A stretch of DNA of 64,000 bases from Streptomyces sp. AJS327 (GCF_013450295.1 NZ_SKBR01000001.1:2120501-2184500); one strand, 5' to 3'. Positions 17,922 through 27,903 are shown, counted from the first letter of the stretch. Program-made: numbers and translations. The notes: generated from the sequence alone by a model not told the origin.

Positions 17922-19031
17922 TCAGGCGTCGTCGAAGAGGATGACCTGCCGCACGGCCCGGCCGTCCGCCAGCTCGTCCATCGCCTCGTTGACCTGTGAG
18001 AGCGCGATGCGACGGCTGATCATCCGCTCCACCGGAAGGCGGCCCTCGCGCCACCACTGGGCGAAGCGCGGGATATCGCGCGCCGGAACGGCGGAGCCCA
18101 GGTACGAGCCGATCACCGTCCGGGCCTCGCCGGTCAGCGTGAGCGGGGAGATCTCGGAGCGGGCCGCCGGGTCGGGCAGCCCGACGGTGACGGTCCGGCC
18201 GCCCGGCGCGGTAGCGCCGAAGGCGGTCTCGAAGGCGCGGGGGTGTCCGGCGCACTCGATCACGTGGGAGGCGCGGACGCCCCCCTCGGCGACCTCGGAC
18301 GGGGTGTACACGCGGTCGGCGCCGAACTCCCGGGCCAGCTCCAGCTTCTCGGGGACCGTGTCGACGGCGATGACCTCACCGGTGCGCTCCGCGACGGCGG
18401 CGAGCAGCGCGGCCATGCCGACCCCGCCGAGCCCCACCACCATGACGCTCTCGCCAGGCTCCGGCCGCACCGCGTTGAGCAGCGCCCCGCCGCCGGTGAG
18501 CACCGCGCAGCCGAGCACCGCGGCGACCTCCGGGGGGATGTCGTCGCCGACGGGCACCACGGAGGCCCGGTCGACCACCGCGTGCGTCGCGAAGCCCGAG
18601 ACGCCCAGGTGGTGCTGGACGGTCTCGCCGTCGCGGGACAGGTGACGGCCGCCGTGCAGCAGCGTCCCCTCGTTGTTGGCGGCGGAGCCGGGACCGCAGG
18701 GCAGCCGCCCGTCGGTGGCGCAGCCGGGACAGTCCTCACAGCGCGGCAGGAAGGCCATCACGACCCGCTGCCCGGGCTCCAGGTCGACCTCGGCGCCGAC
18801 GGCCTCGACCCGGCCGGCGGCCTCGTGCCCGAGGAGCATCGGCAGCGGGCGGACACGGTTGCCGTCCACGACCGAGAGGTCGGAGTGGCAGATCCCGGCG
18901 GCCTCGATGCGGACGCGCACCTCGGTCGGGCCCGGCTCCGAGAGGTCCAGCTCGCACACGCTGATCGGCGTCGACTCCGCGTAGGGACGCGACCGTCCGA
19001 TCTCCTCCAGAACGGCTCCAGTGATGCGCAC
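17922..19031 (-). CDS. Zinc-dependent alcohol dehydrogenase (MDR family)
   Basis: A 369-residue medium-chain dehydrogenase. Catalytic zinc ligands are expected at the Cys of GICHSD, the His of GHEAAG and the Cys of VLGCAV. Structural zinc ligands are the four cysteines in CEDCPGCATDGRLPC. The NAD(H) motif is VGLGGVG. The pattern fits class III-like or aryl/butanol-type alcohol dehydrogenases. It converts an alcohol to an aldehyde, which the aldehyde dehydrogenase at 21.2 kb could take further. It is divergent from the GAF/PucR regulator. Confidence 0.9.
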   Translation of the reverse strand: MRITGAVLEEIGRSRPYAESTPISVCELDLSEPGPTEVRVRIEAAGICHSDLSVVDGNRVRPLPMLLGHEAAGRVEAVGAEVDLEPGQRVVMAFLPRCEDCPGCATDGRLPCGPGSAANNEGTLLHGGRHLSRDGETVQHHLGVSGFATHAVVDRASVVPVGDDIPPEVAAVLGCAVLTGGGALLNAVRPEPGESVMVVGLGGVGMAALLAAVAERTGEVIAVDTVPEKLELAREFGADRVYTPSEVAEGGVRASHVIECAGHPRAFETAFGATAPGGRTVTVGLPDPAARSEISPLTLTGEARTVIGSYLGSAVPARDIPRFAQWWREGRLPVERMISRRIALSQVNEAMDELADGRAVRQVILFDDA

Positions 19032-19250
19032 TCCAGGTCACCTCTTTCCGACGCCGGGCGGATGGGCCGCCGGGACCGGGCACCGGTGATCGTCGGGGAT
19101 CGGCGGGCCCAGGTCCGCACGGACGTCGTCGTCATGCGTTCCGGGCGGGTACGGACCTGCCGTCCCGTCGTCGTGGGTCGGGTCGAGTTTCCCGGGCGCG
19201 CACCGTGGGGGCGACGGAGTCCCGCCCACAACACGTCGTACCTTGTGTGC

Positions 19251-20945
19251 ATGATGAACATTTCGGGTGGGTCGCGGGAGCACCTGCTGCGCGTACTGCT
19301 CGACACCGCCGCCGATCTGGCCACCCTCCGTGACGTCGAGGCGCAGCTCCAGGCGATCGTGCGCCGCACCCGCAGCGTCGTCGGCGCGGACATGGCCTAC
19401 ATCAGCCTGAACGACCGGGACCGCGGGGAGACCTACATTCGCTGGTCGGAGGGGGTGACCACCACCGCCTACCGGACGCTGCGGATGCCACTGGGCGAGG
19501 GCGTGCTCGGACAGGCGGCCACGGGGCTCGCGCCGTACCGCACCTCCGGCTATCTGGAGGACGAGGCGCTGGTGCACTCACCGGAGGTGGACGAGATCGT
19601 CCGCGGCGAGGGCGTGCAGTCGATCATGGGCGCCCCGCTGACCGTCGAGGGCCGGGTCATCGGGGCGCTGGTGGTGGCCGAACGGCGGCGGCGCCAGTAC
19701 ACGCCCGAGGAGGTCGGCTGCGTCGAGTCGATCGGCAAGCAGGCGGCGGTGGCGCTCGACAACTCCCTGCGCTTCGAGGAGCTGACCCGGTTCGCCGAGC
19801 GGCTGGAGGCGCAGGAGCGCCGCGCCGCGGCCGAACTGGCCCTGGCCACGCGGGTTCTCGACCTCGACCGGCGGCTGATGCAGGCCGTGATGGCCGAGCC
19901 GGACGTACGCCGGGTGCTCGCGCTCGGCGCCCGGGAGGTCGGCACCGCGCTGCGGCTGCGCGGCCCCGGCGGCGGCCCGGTCGCCTCCACCACGGACGCG
20001 CCCGGAGACGGCGGACCGGGCACGCCCGGCCCGGGCGGGGACGGCGGAGGCGGCGGCGAGGCGATCGCGGTGGACGTCACGGCCGCCGGGGAGCACCTGG
20101 GGACGCTGGAGTGCGCCACCCCCGTCGACGAGGCCGGGCGCGCGCTGCTGGAGCGGGTCAGCGTGCACGTGGCCCTCGCCCTGCTGTTCGCCCGCGCCGC
20201 GGAGGACGCCGACCTGCGGCGCGGGCACGACCTGCTCGACGACCTCCTCGCGGGGCGGGAGGTGCCGCGCGAACGCCTCGCGAGGCGCATGCACCACTGG
20301 GGGTTGCGCCCCGGCGACCGGCTGTGGAGCGTGGCCGTCGCCGTCCCCAGGGACGCCGTCCACACCCGGCTGCGGGCGCTGCACGCGGCGCTCGGCCCCG
20401 GCGCGCTCACCGCCCAGCACGGCGACCACGTGTGCCTGGTGACCTCCGACCCCCGCTGGGAGGCCCGGCTGCGCCGCGCCTTCGCCGACCACGGCTGGCC
20501 GGTGCGCGCCGGGGTGGGCGGTCCGGCCGACGGGGTGCGGGAGCTGCCCGACGCGCACCAGCGCGCCGAACTCGCCCTGGGCTCGCTGAGTCTGCTCGGC
20601 CGCGACGAGGTCATGGACGGCGGTCGGCTCGGCATGCTCGGGGCGCTGCTGGACCTCGCGGGCCGGGGCGGGCTGCCGGGCAGCCTGACGGCCGGGGTCG
20701 ACCCACTGGTCGCGTACGACGAGCGGCACGGCACCGACCTCGTCCGCACCGCCTTCTGCTACCTGGAGACCGACGGGAACGTCGCCCGCACCGCCGAGCT
20801 GCTGCACGTGCACCGCAACACCGTGCGGCAGCGGCTGGACCGCACCCGCACGCTGCTCGGGCCGGACTGGGACGCCTCGCCGCGCCGTCTGGAGACCCAC
20901 CTCGCGCTGCGGGTGCGCGACGCGCGGGTGGGTCTGCGGCCCTGA
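19251..20945 (+). CDS. GAF-domain PucR/CdaR-type transcriptional regulator
   Basis: A 564-residue regulator. Residues about 20-165 are a GAF sensor domain. A coiled-coil linker (FAERLEAQERRAAAELALATRV) follows, then a second, less clear sensor-like region interrupted by a Gly/Pro-rich loop. The C-terminal 60 residues are a PucR HTH: TAFCYLETDGNVARTAELLHVHRNTVRQRL. Such proteins activate catabolic genes in response to a small aromatic or aliphatic ligand. Two adjacent ATG codons at 19251 and 19254 are possible starts. It lies between the divergent alcohol dehydrogenase and the downstream aldehyde dehydrogenase, which are its likely targets. Confidence 0.85.
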   Translation: MMNISGGSREHLLRVLLDTAADLATLRDVEAQLQAIVRRTRSVVGADMAYISLNDRDRGETYIRWSEGVTTTAYRTLRMPLGEGVLGQAATGLAPYRTSGYLEDEALVHSPEVDEIVRGEGVQSIMGAPLTVEGRVIGALVVAERRRRQYTPEEVGCVESIGKQAAVALDNSLRFEELTRFAERLEAQERRAAAELALATRVLDLDRRLMQAVMAEPDVRRVLALGAREVGTALRLRGPGGGPVASTTDAPGDGGPGTPGPGGDGGGGGEAIAVDVTAAGEHLGTLECATPVDEAGRALLERVSVHVALALLFARAAEDADLRRGHDLLDDLLAGREVPRERLARRMHHWGLRPGDRLWSVAVAVPRDAVHTRLRALHAALGPGALTAQHGDHVCLVTSDPRWEARLRRAFADHGWPVRAGVGGPADGVRELPDAHQRAELALGSLSLLGRDEVMDGGRLGMLGALLDLAGRGGLPGSLTAGVDPLVAYDERHGTDLVRTAFCYLETDGNVARTAELLHVHRNTVRQRLDRTRTLLGPDWDASPRRLETHLALRVRDARVGLRP

Positions 20946-21231
20946 CCGCGCCCGGGGGTGGACGTACGCACACCACACCCGCGCCGGGATGGGCACGGGC
21001 ACGTCGCCCGGGCCGGGGCGCGCGTGTGAGCCTGGCGCCACCGGGCGCGGGCGGCCCGTTCCGCCCGCCCGACCCCTCCCGCGCCGTGTGGCCGGGCACG
21101 GGGCCGGTATCCACGGGGACCCGGGTGAGCGAGGCGTGCGGCGCCGGCGGACCGCGCGGGGCCGAGCGGCCCCGTCGCGGCCGCGACGGCCCGAGAACCG
21201 GCCGAACCGGCCGAAGAGAGGCAGGGAGACG

Positions 21232-22695
21232 ATGAGCGACGTGCGCGTGGGCGACGTGCTGGCGAGGACCCCGACCGGTCTGCTGATCGGGGGGCAGTGG
21301 CGGGACGCCGCGGACGGCGCCACCTTCACGGTGGAGAACCCGGCGACCGGAGGGGCCCTCACCGAGGTGGCGTCCGCGACGTCCGCCGACGCCGTGGCGG
21401 CGCTGGACGCCGCCGCGGAGGTCCAGGAGTCCTGGGCCGCGACCCCCGCGCGACAGCGGGCGGAGATCCTGCGCCGCGCCTTCGAGCTGGTGCAGGAGCG
21501 TGCCGAGGACCTCGCCCTGCTGATGACGCTGGAGATGGGCAAGCCGCTGGCCGAGGCCCGTGGCGAGGTCGCCTACGGCGGGGAGTTCCTGCGCTGGTTC
21601 GCCGAGGAGGCGGTGCGCGACGACTCCCGCTACACCCGTTCCCCGGAGGGCGGGCTGCGGCTGCTCGTCCAGCGGCGGCCGGTCGGCCCCTGCCTGCTGG
21701 TCACCCCGTGGAACTTCCCCCTCGCGATGGCCACCCGCAAGATCGCCCCGGCCGTGGCGGCGGGCTGCACCATGGTGCTCAAGCCCGCCCGCCTCACCCC
21801 GCTGACCGCGCTCTACCTCGCGCGGCTCATGGCGGACGCCGGGCTCCCCGACGGCGTGCTGAACGTGGTGCCCGCGGGCTCCGCCTCCGCCGTCAGCGAG
21901 CCCCTGCTGGCCGACCCCCGGCTGCGGAAGCTGTCCTTCACCGGGTCCACCCCGGTGGGGCAGGCCCTGCTGCGGGCCTCCGCCGACAACGTCCTGCGCA
22001 CCTCGATGGAGCTGGGCGGCAACGCCCCGCTGGTCGTCTTCGAGGACGCCGACCTGGACAAGGCGGTCGCCGGGGCGATGGCCGCGAAGCTGCGCAACGG
22101 CGGTGAGGCCTGCACCGCGGCCAACCGGATCTACGTCCACGAGTCGGTGGCCGAGGAGTTCGTGGCGCGGCTGGCCGCCTCCATGCGGGAGGTCGTCGTC
22201 GGCGACGGCCAGGAGGACGGGGTCACACTGGGCCCGCTGGTGGAGGCCAAGGCCGTCGACTCGATCGAGGCGCTGGTCCGGGACGCGGTGGACCGGGGGG
22301 CGCGCGTCGAGGTGGGTGGCGCGCGCGTCGAGCGCCCCGGGCACTTCTTCGCGCCGACGCTGCTCTCCGGCGTGCCCGCCGACGCCCGCTGCATGCGCGA
22401 GGAGATCTTCGGCCCGGTCGCCCCGGTGTCGACCTTCCGCACCGAGGACGAGGCGGTGGAGCTGGCCAACGCCACCGAGTACGGCCTGGCCTCCTACGTC
22501 TTCACCGGGGACGTGCGCCGGGGCCTGCGGTTCGCCGAGCGGCTGGAGTTCGGGCTGCTCGGCCTGAACGTGGGCGTCATCTCCAACGCGGCGGCCCCGT
22601 TCGGCGGGATGAAGCAGTCCGGCAGCGGACGCGAGGGCAGCTTCGAGGGCATCGCCGAGTACCAGGAGATCCAGTACGTCGGCACCGAGATCTGA
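21232..22695 (+). CDS. NAD(P)-dependent aldehyde dehydrogenase (succinate-semialdehyde DH family)
   Basis: A 487-residue aldehyde dehydrogenase. It shows TPWNFPLAM, the ELGGNAP base region and the catalytic C294 in GGEACTAANR. The EACTAANR context and length match GabD-type succinate-semialdehyde dehydrogenases. The ATG has an AGGGAG ribosome site. It follows the GAF/PucR regulator by about 290 bp, an interval in which I saw no gene, and is followed by a perfect 17-bp hairpin. It probably acts after the zinc alcohol dehydrogenase. Confidence 0.9.
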   Translation: MSDVRVGDVLARTPTGLLIGGQWRDAADGATFTVENPATGGALTEVASATSADAVAALDAAAEVQESWAATPARQRAEILRRAFELVQERAEDLALLMTLEMGKPLAEARGEVAYGGEFLRWFAEEAVRDDSRYTRSPEGGLRLLVQRRPVGPCLLVTPWNFPLAMATRKIAPAVAAGCTMVLKPARLTPLTALYLARLMADAGLPDGVLNVVPAGSASAVSEPLLADPRLRKLSFTGSTPVGQALLRASADNVLRTSMELGGNAPLVVFEDADLDKAVAGAMAAKLRNGGEACTAANRIYVHESVAEEFVARLAASMREVVVGDGQEDGVTLGPLVEAKAVDSIEALVRDAVDRGARVEVGGARVERPGHFFAPTLLSGVPADARCMREEIFGPVAPVSTFRTEDEAVELANATEYGLASYVFTGDVRRGLRFAERLEFGLLGLNVGVISNAAAPFGGMKQSGSGREGSFEGIAEYQEIQYVGTEI

Positions 22696-22710
22696 GCCGG
22701 ACCACACACG

Positions 22711-22747
22711 GACGCCCCGGCCCACTCACCGAGTGGGCCGGGGCGTC
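22711..22747. terminator. Perfect 17-bp hairpin between aldehyde dehydrogenase and htpG
   Basis: 22711-22727 and 22731-22747 are perfectly complementary around an ACC loop, between convergent stops at 22695 and 22781. It can serve both strands. Confidence 0.85.
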
Positions 22748-22780
22748 TCGCGTGCCGTGCGGGCGCGGGGCCCGCACCGG

Positions 22781-24718
22781 TCAGAGCCCGGCGGTCAGCC
22801 GGGTCGCCAGCAGCCGCGTGAACCGGGCGGGGTCGGTCAGTTCGCCGCCCTCGGCCAGCAGGGCCATGCCGTAGAGGAGTTCGGCGGTCTCCGCCAGCGC
22901 CGGGTCCTCCTGGTTGGCGCTGTGCGCGTCCTTGAGGCTGGCCACCAGCTGGTGGCCGGGGTTCAGTTCCAGGATGCGCTTGACGCGCGGCAGTTCCTGG
23001 CCCATCGCCCGGTACATCTTCTCCAGGTTCGGCGTGAGGTCGTGGGAGTCCCCCACGATGCACGCGGGCGAGGTGGTGAGCCGGGAGGAGAGGCGGACCT
23101 CCTTCACGTCCTCGCCGAGCGCGGTGCCCATCCAGCCCAGCAGCGACGCGAAGTCCTGCTTCCGCTGCTCGTCGGCGCCGTCCTCGCCGTCCTCCCCGGT
23201 CTCGGAGTCGCCCGCGTCCAGGTCGACCTGGCCCTTGGCGATCGACTGGAGGCTGACGCCGTCGTACTCGCGGACCTGCTCCACCCAGACCTCGTCCACC
23301 GGGTCGGTGAGCAGCAGCACCTCGTACCCCTTGGCCAGGAACGCCTCCATGTGCGGGCTGTTCTCCAGCCGGGTGCGGGAGTCACCGGTGAGGAAGTAGA
23401 CGTGCTCCTGCCCCTCCTTCATCCGGGAGACGTAGTCCCGCAGGCTCGTCTGCTCCTTCGGGTCGTGGGTGGAGGGGAAGGAGGCCAGCTCCAGGAGGGT
23501 CTCCCGGTTGTCGACGTCCGAGAGCAGCCCCTCCTTCATCGCGGGCCCGAACTCCCGCCAGAAGTCCCGGTAGCGCTCGGCGTCCTTGGTACGCAGCGAG
23601 GTGACGGCGGAGAGGATCTTCTTCACCAGCCTGCGGTGCATCAGCTGGATCTGGCGGTCCTGCTGGAGCGCCTCCCGCGAGACGTTCAGCGAGAGGTCCT
23701 GCGCGTCCACGACACCCGAGACGAAGCGCAGGTAGTCGGGGAGCAGCGAGGTGCAGTCGTCCATGATGAACACCCGCCGCACGTACAGGTGCACGCCGCG
23801 CTGGCCGCCCTGCTGGTAGAGGTCGAGCGGGGCGTGCGACGGGATGAAGAGCACCGCCTGGTACTCGAAGGTCCCCTCCGCCCGGGTGTGGATCGTCTCC
23901 AGCGGGTCGGTCCAGTCGTGGCTGACGTGCCGGTAGAACTCCTTGTACTCCTCCTCGGAGATCTCGTCGGGGGAGCGGGTCCACAGCGCCTTCATGGAGT
24001 TGAGCGTCTCGACGGTCCGCTCGGGTTCGGCGTCCTCGCCCTCCCCGGGGCGCTCCACGGTCGTCCGCACCGGCCAGGGGATGAAGTCCGAGTGCTTGCG
24101 GACGATCTGCCGCAGCCGGTTCGGGTCCGTGTAGTCGAAGAGGTGGTCCTCGGAGTCCTCCGGCTTCAGGTGCAGGGTGACCGAGGTGCCCTGCGGCGCC
24201 TGGTCGACCGCCTGTACCTGGTACGAGTCGCCGCCGTCGGACTCCCAGCGGGTGCCCTCCGTCTCGCCCGCGCGCCGGGTGACCAGGGTGACCCGGTCGG
24301 CGACCATGAAGCTGGAGTAGAACCCGACGCCGAAGTTGCCGATGAGGTCGGCGGACGCGGCGGCGTCCTGGTTCTTGTTCGCCTCCTTCAGGGAGCGGAC
24401 GAACTCCGCGGTGCCGGACTTGGCGATGGTGCCGATCAGGTTCAGCACCTCTTCCCGCGACATGCCGATGCCGTTGTCCCGCACGGTCAGCGTGCGGGCC
24501 TCCGGGTCGGTCTCCAGCGTGACGTGCAGATCCGAGGTGTCCGCCTGGAGGCTGTCGTCGCGCAGCGACTCCAGACGCAGCTTGTCCAGCGCGTCGGAGG
24601 CGTTGGAGATCAACTCCCGCAGGAAGACGTCCTTGTTGGAGTAGACCGAGTGCACCACCAACTGCAACAGCTGACGGGACTCGGCCCGAAACTCGTGTGT
24701 CTCGACCTTGCCGCTCAC
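22781..24718 (-). CDS. htpG: Molecular chaperone HtpG (Hsp90)
   Basis: A 645-residue cytosolic Hsp90. The N-terminal GHKL ATPase carries ELISNASDALDKLR, DNGIGM and IGNFGVGFYS. The middle domain has the YLRFVSGVVD and LNVSREALQ blocks and the C-terminal dimerisation domain ends in DPARFTRLLATRL. It folds or stabilises client proteins. I start it at the GTG at 24718 because AGGAGGA lies just upstream and VETHEF matches the usual N-terminus; a longer frame from 24739 adds seven residues. It is a single gene with a strong shared terminator downstream. Confidence 0.97.
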   Translation of the reverse strand: MSGKVETHEFRAESRQLLQLVVHSVYSNKDVFLRELISNASDALDKLRLESLRDDSLQADTSDLHVTLETDPEARTLTVRDNGIGMSREEVLNLIGTIAKSGTAEFVRSLKEANKNQDAAASADLIGNFGVGFYSSFMVADRVTLVTRRAGETEGTRWESDGGDSYQVQAVDQAPQGTSVTLHLKPEDSEDHLFDYTDPNRLRQIVRKHSDFIPWPVRTTVERPGEGEDAEPERTVETLNSMKALWTRSPDEISEEEYKEFYRHVSHDWTDPLETIHTRAEGTFEYQAVLFIPSHAPLDLYQQGGQRGVHLYVRRVFIMDDCTSLLPDYLRFVSGVVDAQDLSLNVSREALQQDRQIQLMHRRLVKKILSAVTSLRTKDAERYRDFWREFGPAMKEGLLSDVDNRETLLELASFPSTHDPKEQTSLRDYVSRMKEGQEHVYFLTGDSRTRLENSPHMEAFLAKGYEVLLLTDPVDEVWVEQVREYDGVSLQSIAKGQVDLDAGDSETGEDGEDGADEQRKQDFASLLGWMGTALGEDVKEVRLSSRLTTSPACIVGDSHDLTPNLEKMYRAMGQELPRVKRILELNPGHQLVASLKDAHSANQEDPALAETAELLYGMALLAEGGELTDPARFTRLLATRLTAGL

Positions 24719-25003
24719 AACAGTCCTCCTGGAACCCAACTCACGTAGTCGTCAGACGGGGGCCGCCGCGGTCCCGCGCGGCCACCGCCGGCGGGCGCCG
24801 CGCTCCGCGCGCGCCCGCCGGACACCGATCTTGCCCGCTCGGCGGACGGCGGCGCCAGTCGGTACGGATCCTTCCGCTCTCGCCGCTCCGGGGGCCCGGG
24901 GGAAGTCGGGGGAGAGTCCGGGGGAGTCCCCGGGGAGGCGGGGTGTCCCGCCGGGGCCGCGCCCCGGGGCGCGGCCCCGGCGGGCGGTGCGCGGCGGTCC
25001 GGG

Positions 25004-25609
25004 TCACTCCCCGGAGTTGAGTACCGTCCGGGCGGCGCGCTGGGCGTACCGGGCGGCGTCCGGATCACCGGCGATGGTGGCGTGCGCCATGGCGCCGTCC
25101 ACCAGGACGGCGAGCTGGGCGCCCACCACGGGCGCGTTCGGCACCCCCATCTCCTCGACCGCCCGGATCACCAGATCGCGCAGGCTCCGCTTGTGCCGGA
25201 CGACGACGTCGTGCACCTCGGGGGAGGTGCCGCCGAGCTGCCCGAAGGCGTCGACGAACACACAGCCGCGGAAACCCGGCTGGTGGAACCAGTCGTTGAG
25301 GAAGTCGAAGACGGCCAGGACCTTCTCGGTGGGGTTCTCGGCCGCGTCCACCCGCTCCTGGATGGCGGTGCGGGCGGTCTCGTCCCGCCGTCTGAGGCTG
25401 GCCGCCACCAGCACCTCCTTGGACGGGAACATCCGGTAGAGCCGCTTGAGCGGGATCCCCGCCTCGTCGCGGACGTACCGCATGGTCACGGCCCGGATCC
25501 CGTGGGTGTAGAACAGGTCGTCCGCGACGGCCACGACGTGCGCGTACGCGGGGTCCTCCCCTTCCGGGCCGTCGTGCTCACGCTCCGGTGAGTCTGCTGT
25601 GGTCACCAC
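25004..25609 (-). CDS. TetR-family transcriptional regulator
   Basis: A 201-residue TetR regulator. The N-terminal HTH spans about residues 25-70 (ADDLFYTHGIRAVTMRYVRDEAGIPLKRLYRMFPSKE, recognition helix near IPLKRLYRMF). The C-terminal ligand domain is of the TetR_C group with GFRGCVFVDAF. It starts at one of two adjacent GTG codons. Two copies of GAGAAY-N4-GTTCTC lie in the divergent spacer to the next gene and are likely its operators. No obvious target enzyme is adjacent. Confidence 0.88.
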   Translation of the reverse strand: MVTTADSPEREHDGPEGEDPAYAHVVAVADDLFYTHGIRAVTMRYVRDEAGIPLKRLYRMFPSKEVLVAASLRRRDETARTAIQERVDAAENPTEKVLAVFDFLNDWFHQPGFRGCVFVDAFGQLGGTSPEVHDVVVRHKRSLRDLVIRAVEEMGVPNAPVVGAQLAVLVDGAMAHATIAGDPDAARYAQRAARTVLNSGE

Positions 25610-25631
25610 GTACCGGCCCCCCGCACATCTT

Positions 25632-25682
25632 GAGAATCCAGGTTCTCCATACTACCGTCATGGGGTGAGAACGGTTGTTCTC
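25632..25682. promoter_or_regulatory. Twin 16-bp operators GAGAAY-N4-GTTCTC between tetR and winged-helix gene
   Basis: GAGAATCCAGGTTCTC lies at 25632-25647 and GAGAACGGTTGTTCTC, a perfect dyad in its arms, at 25667-25682. Centres are 35 bp apart in a 144-bp divergent promoter region. Binding by the TetR protein or by the winged-helix protein is inferred. Confidence 0.68.
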
Positions 25683-25753
25683 GGGGTGTGGTGGACCGTC
25701 GCCACACCCGCGCCGCACTTCCGGTGTCAGCCGGACCAACGGGGGGTGGAGCC

Positions 25754-26713
25754 GTGCTGCGCGTACATTTCAGCGCCGGGGACCTGGCGCGCACGCGCGT
25801 TGCCGAGGGACCGGACGTCCTGTGGGAGATCGTGCTCAGCGTCCAGGGTCTCCAGGAACGACGACCGGAGCCGTTACTGGACGCCTGGCGCCGCCGGGCC
25901 GAGACCCGGGACGCCTCCGAACTGCGGGTGCTCATCCCGCTGATGCCGGTCCGCGGCTACTTCCCGGACTTCCTCACCCCGGCCGCGGCGCTGGGCGGGC
26001 TGGAGTGCGGGGTCGACGCCGTCCGGTCCACCCCGCGCCGCAGACTCCGCTCCGAACTCGAACTCCTCGCGGACTCCGGCCCGGTGCCCTCCTGGTTCCG
26101 GACGCTGGCCGACGGGGACCGCGAGACGCTGCGCCAGGTCGGCGGTGCGCTGCGCCGCTACCACGCCAGCGTCCTCCAGCCCGAGTGGCCCGCCATCTCC
26201 GGACGTCTGGAGGCCGACCGGCGCCACCGCGGCCGCGTGCAGAGCGCGTCCGGCACCGAGGAGATGCTGCGCGGCTTCGCGCCGCTGCTGCGGTGGCAGT
26301 CGCCCGTCCTCACCGCCGACTACCCGACCGACCGCGACATCCACCTGGACGGTCGCGGACTGCTGCTGGTGCCCTCGTACTTCTGCCACCGCACCCCGGT
26401 GGCCCTCGTCAACGAGGACCTGCCGCCGGTGCTCGTGTACCCGGCGCGGACGGCCGCGCGGCGCGAGCCCACCCTCGGCGCCTGCCCGCTGGCGTCGCTG
26501 ATGGGGCACACCCGCACGGCCGTCCTCCAGTCCCTCCGCAAGCCGCGCACGACCAGCGAACTGGCGCTGCACGCCGGGGTCTCCCTCTCCACCGCCAGCG
26601 AGCACGCCGCGGTCCTGCGCCGCGCCGGGCTGGTGATCAGCACGCGGGACCGGCACCGGGTCCAGCACGCGCTCTCGCCGCTCGGCTCGGACCTGCTGCA
26701 CGGCTCGGTCTAG
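25754..26713 (+). CDS. ArsR-like winged-helix transcriptional regulator
   Basis: A 319-residue regulator of the type common in actinobacteria. The N-terminal 200 residues are of unknown fold with the start LRVHFSAGDLARTRVA. A C-terminal winged helix (about 250-312) carries TSELALHAGVSLSTASEHAAVLRRAGLV. The GTG at 25754 has GGTGGAG upstream. Codon 41 is TTA (25874-25876), the rare leucine codon read by bldA tRNA in Streptomyces, so translation may be tied to development. It is divergent from a TetR gene with twin operators between them. Confidence 0.8.
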   Translation: MLRVHFSAGDLARTRVAEGPDVLWEIVLSVQGLQERRPEPLLDAWRRRAETRDASELRVLIPLMPVRGYFPDFLTPAAALGGLECGVDAVRSTPRRRLRSELELLADSGPVPSWFRTLADGDRETLRQVGGALRRYHASVLQPEWPAISGRLEADRRHRGRVQSASGTEEMLRGFAPLLRWQSPVLTADYPTDRDIHLDGRGLLLVPSYFCHRTPVALVNEDLPPVLVYPARTAARREPTLGACPLASLMGHTRTAVLQSLRKPRTTSELALHAGVSLSTASEHAAVLRRAGLVISTRDRHRVQHALSPLGSDLLHGSV

Positions 26714-26838
26714 CCCCCCCCGGGCGTCCCGGTCACCGCCGCGTCTCCCGCGTCCGGCGCGTCCGACGTGTCCCCGCGCCTTCGCGGCCCCGGGTGCTTC
26801 CCGTACCCCTTTCGGCCCTTCTGGCCTAGAGTTGCCGG

Positions 26839-27903
26839 GTGGGATCCGCGGACGTACCCGGGCCGACTCCCCGCCGGCCCCTCCAGCAGGACGGGGACCC
26901 CGGCCGGTACGAGCCGGAGGCGCACGGCCCGCCGGTGGACGGCCGGGTCGAGACGGCCCTCCGCGCCGCCCAGCAGTACTACCTTCAGCGGTCCACCATG
27001 GGCGCCATCGCCAAGGAGCTGGGGACCTCGCGCTCCACCGTCTCCAGACTCCTCAGCTACGCCAGGGACGCCGGTCTGGTGGAGATCCACATCCACCGGC
27101 CGCAGCCCCGGGCGAACGTGGTGGAGCGGCGCCTGCGGGAGAGCTTCGACGTCCGGGCCCACGTGGCGCGCGTCCCCAGCACCGCTACCAACGTCGAGCG
27201 GCTGGAGCTGACGGCCATCCAGGCCGCTCGGGTGATCAACTCCGTCTTCGACTCGGACATGGTGATCGGCCTGTCCTGGGGGACCATGGTCAACGCCATC
27301 AGCCGTCGCCTGATCCCCAAACCGGTCCACAACTGCCAGTTCGTGCAGCTGAACGGCGTCGGCAACTCCCGGGCCACCGGCACCCACTACTCCCACCAGA
27401 TGTTCTCCGCCTTCGGCTCCGCGTTCGACGCGGTCGTCCAGCAGCTGCCCGCACCCCTGTTCTTCGACTCGGCGGCGACCAAGCGCGCGCTGTTCCGCGA
27501 GCGGGTGGTGCGCCGGGTCACCGAACTCCAGCAGGCCGCCGACGCGGCCCTGTTCAGCGTGGGCACGGTGGCGGACGGGACGCCCAGCAGCCCCTATCTG
27601 GCCGGCTACTTCCTCGACGACTCCGACTTCGTCTCCCTCGCGGAGGACGAGGCGGTGGGGGACATCGCCACCGTCTTCCTCCGCGCCGACGGCAGCCACC
27701 ACGGGGTGCGGCTCAACGAGCGCACCAGCGGCCCGGACCTGGACCGGCTCCGCGAGGTGGACCACCGCATCTGCGCCGTCTCCGGTGACCACAAGATCGG
27801 CGCGCTGCGGGCCGCCCTCGCCGGGGGCTACATCACCCACCTCGTGATCGACGAGCGCACCGCCGCCCTCCTGCTCGGCACGCTGGACGCGCCGCCCGCC
27901 TGA
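26839..27903 (+). CDS. SorC/DeoR-family sugar-binding transcriptional regulator
   Basis: A 354-residue regulator. About 40 polar residues precede an HTH (TMGAIAKELGTSRSTVSRLLSYARDAGLVEI, about residues 53-83). The rest is the SorC sugar-binding-like domain, with GLSWGTMVNAI and VSGDHKIGALRAALAGGYITHLVID. SorC proteins bind phosphorylated sugars or similar small molecules. The genes downstream (flavoprotein, MHS transporter) run the same way and are likely targets. Confidence 0.88.
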   Translation: MGSADVPGPTPRRPLQQDGDPGRYEPEAHGPPVDGRVETALRAAQQYYLQRSTMGAIAKELGTSRSTVSRLLSYARDAGLVEIHIHRPQPRANVVERRLRESFDVRAHVARVPSTATNVERLELTAIQAARVINSVFDSDMVIGLSWGTMVNAISRRLIPKPVHNCQFVQLNGVGNSRATGTHYSHQMFSAFGSAFDAVVQQLPAPLFFDSAATKRALFRERVVRRVTELQQAADAALFSVGTVADGTPSSPYLAGYFLDDSDFVSLAEDEAVGDIATVFLRADGSHHGVRLNERTSGPDLDRLREVDHRICAVSGDHKIGALRAALAGGYITHLVIDERTAALLLGTLDAPPA

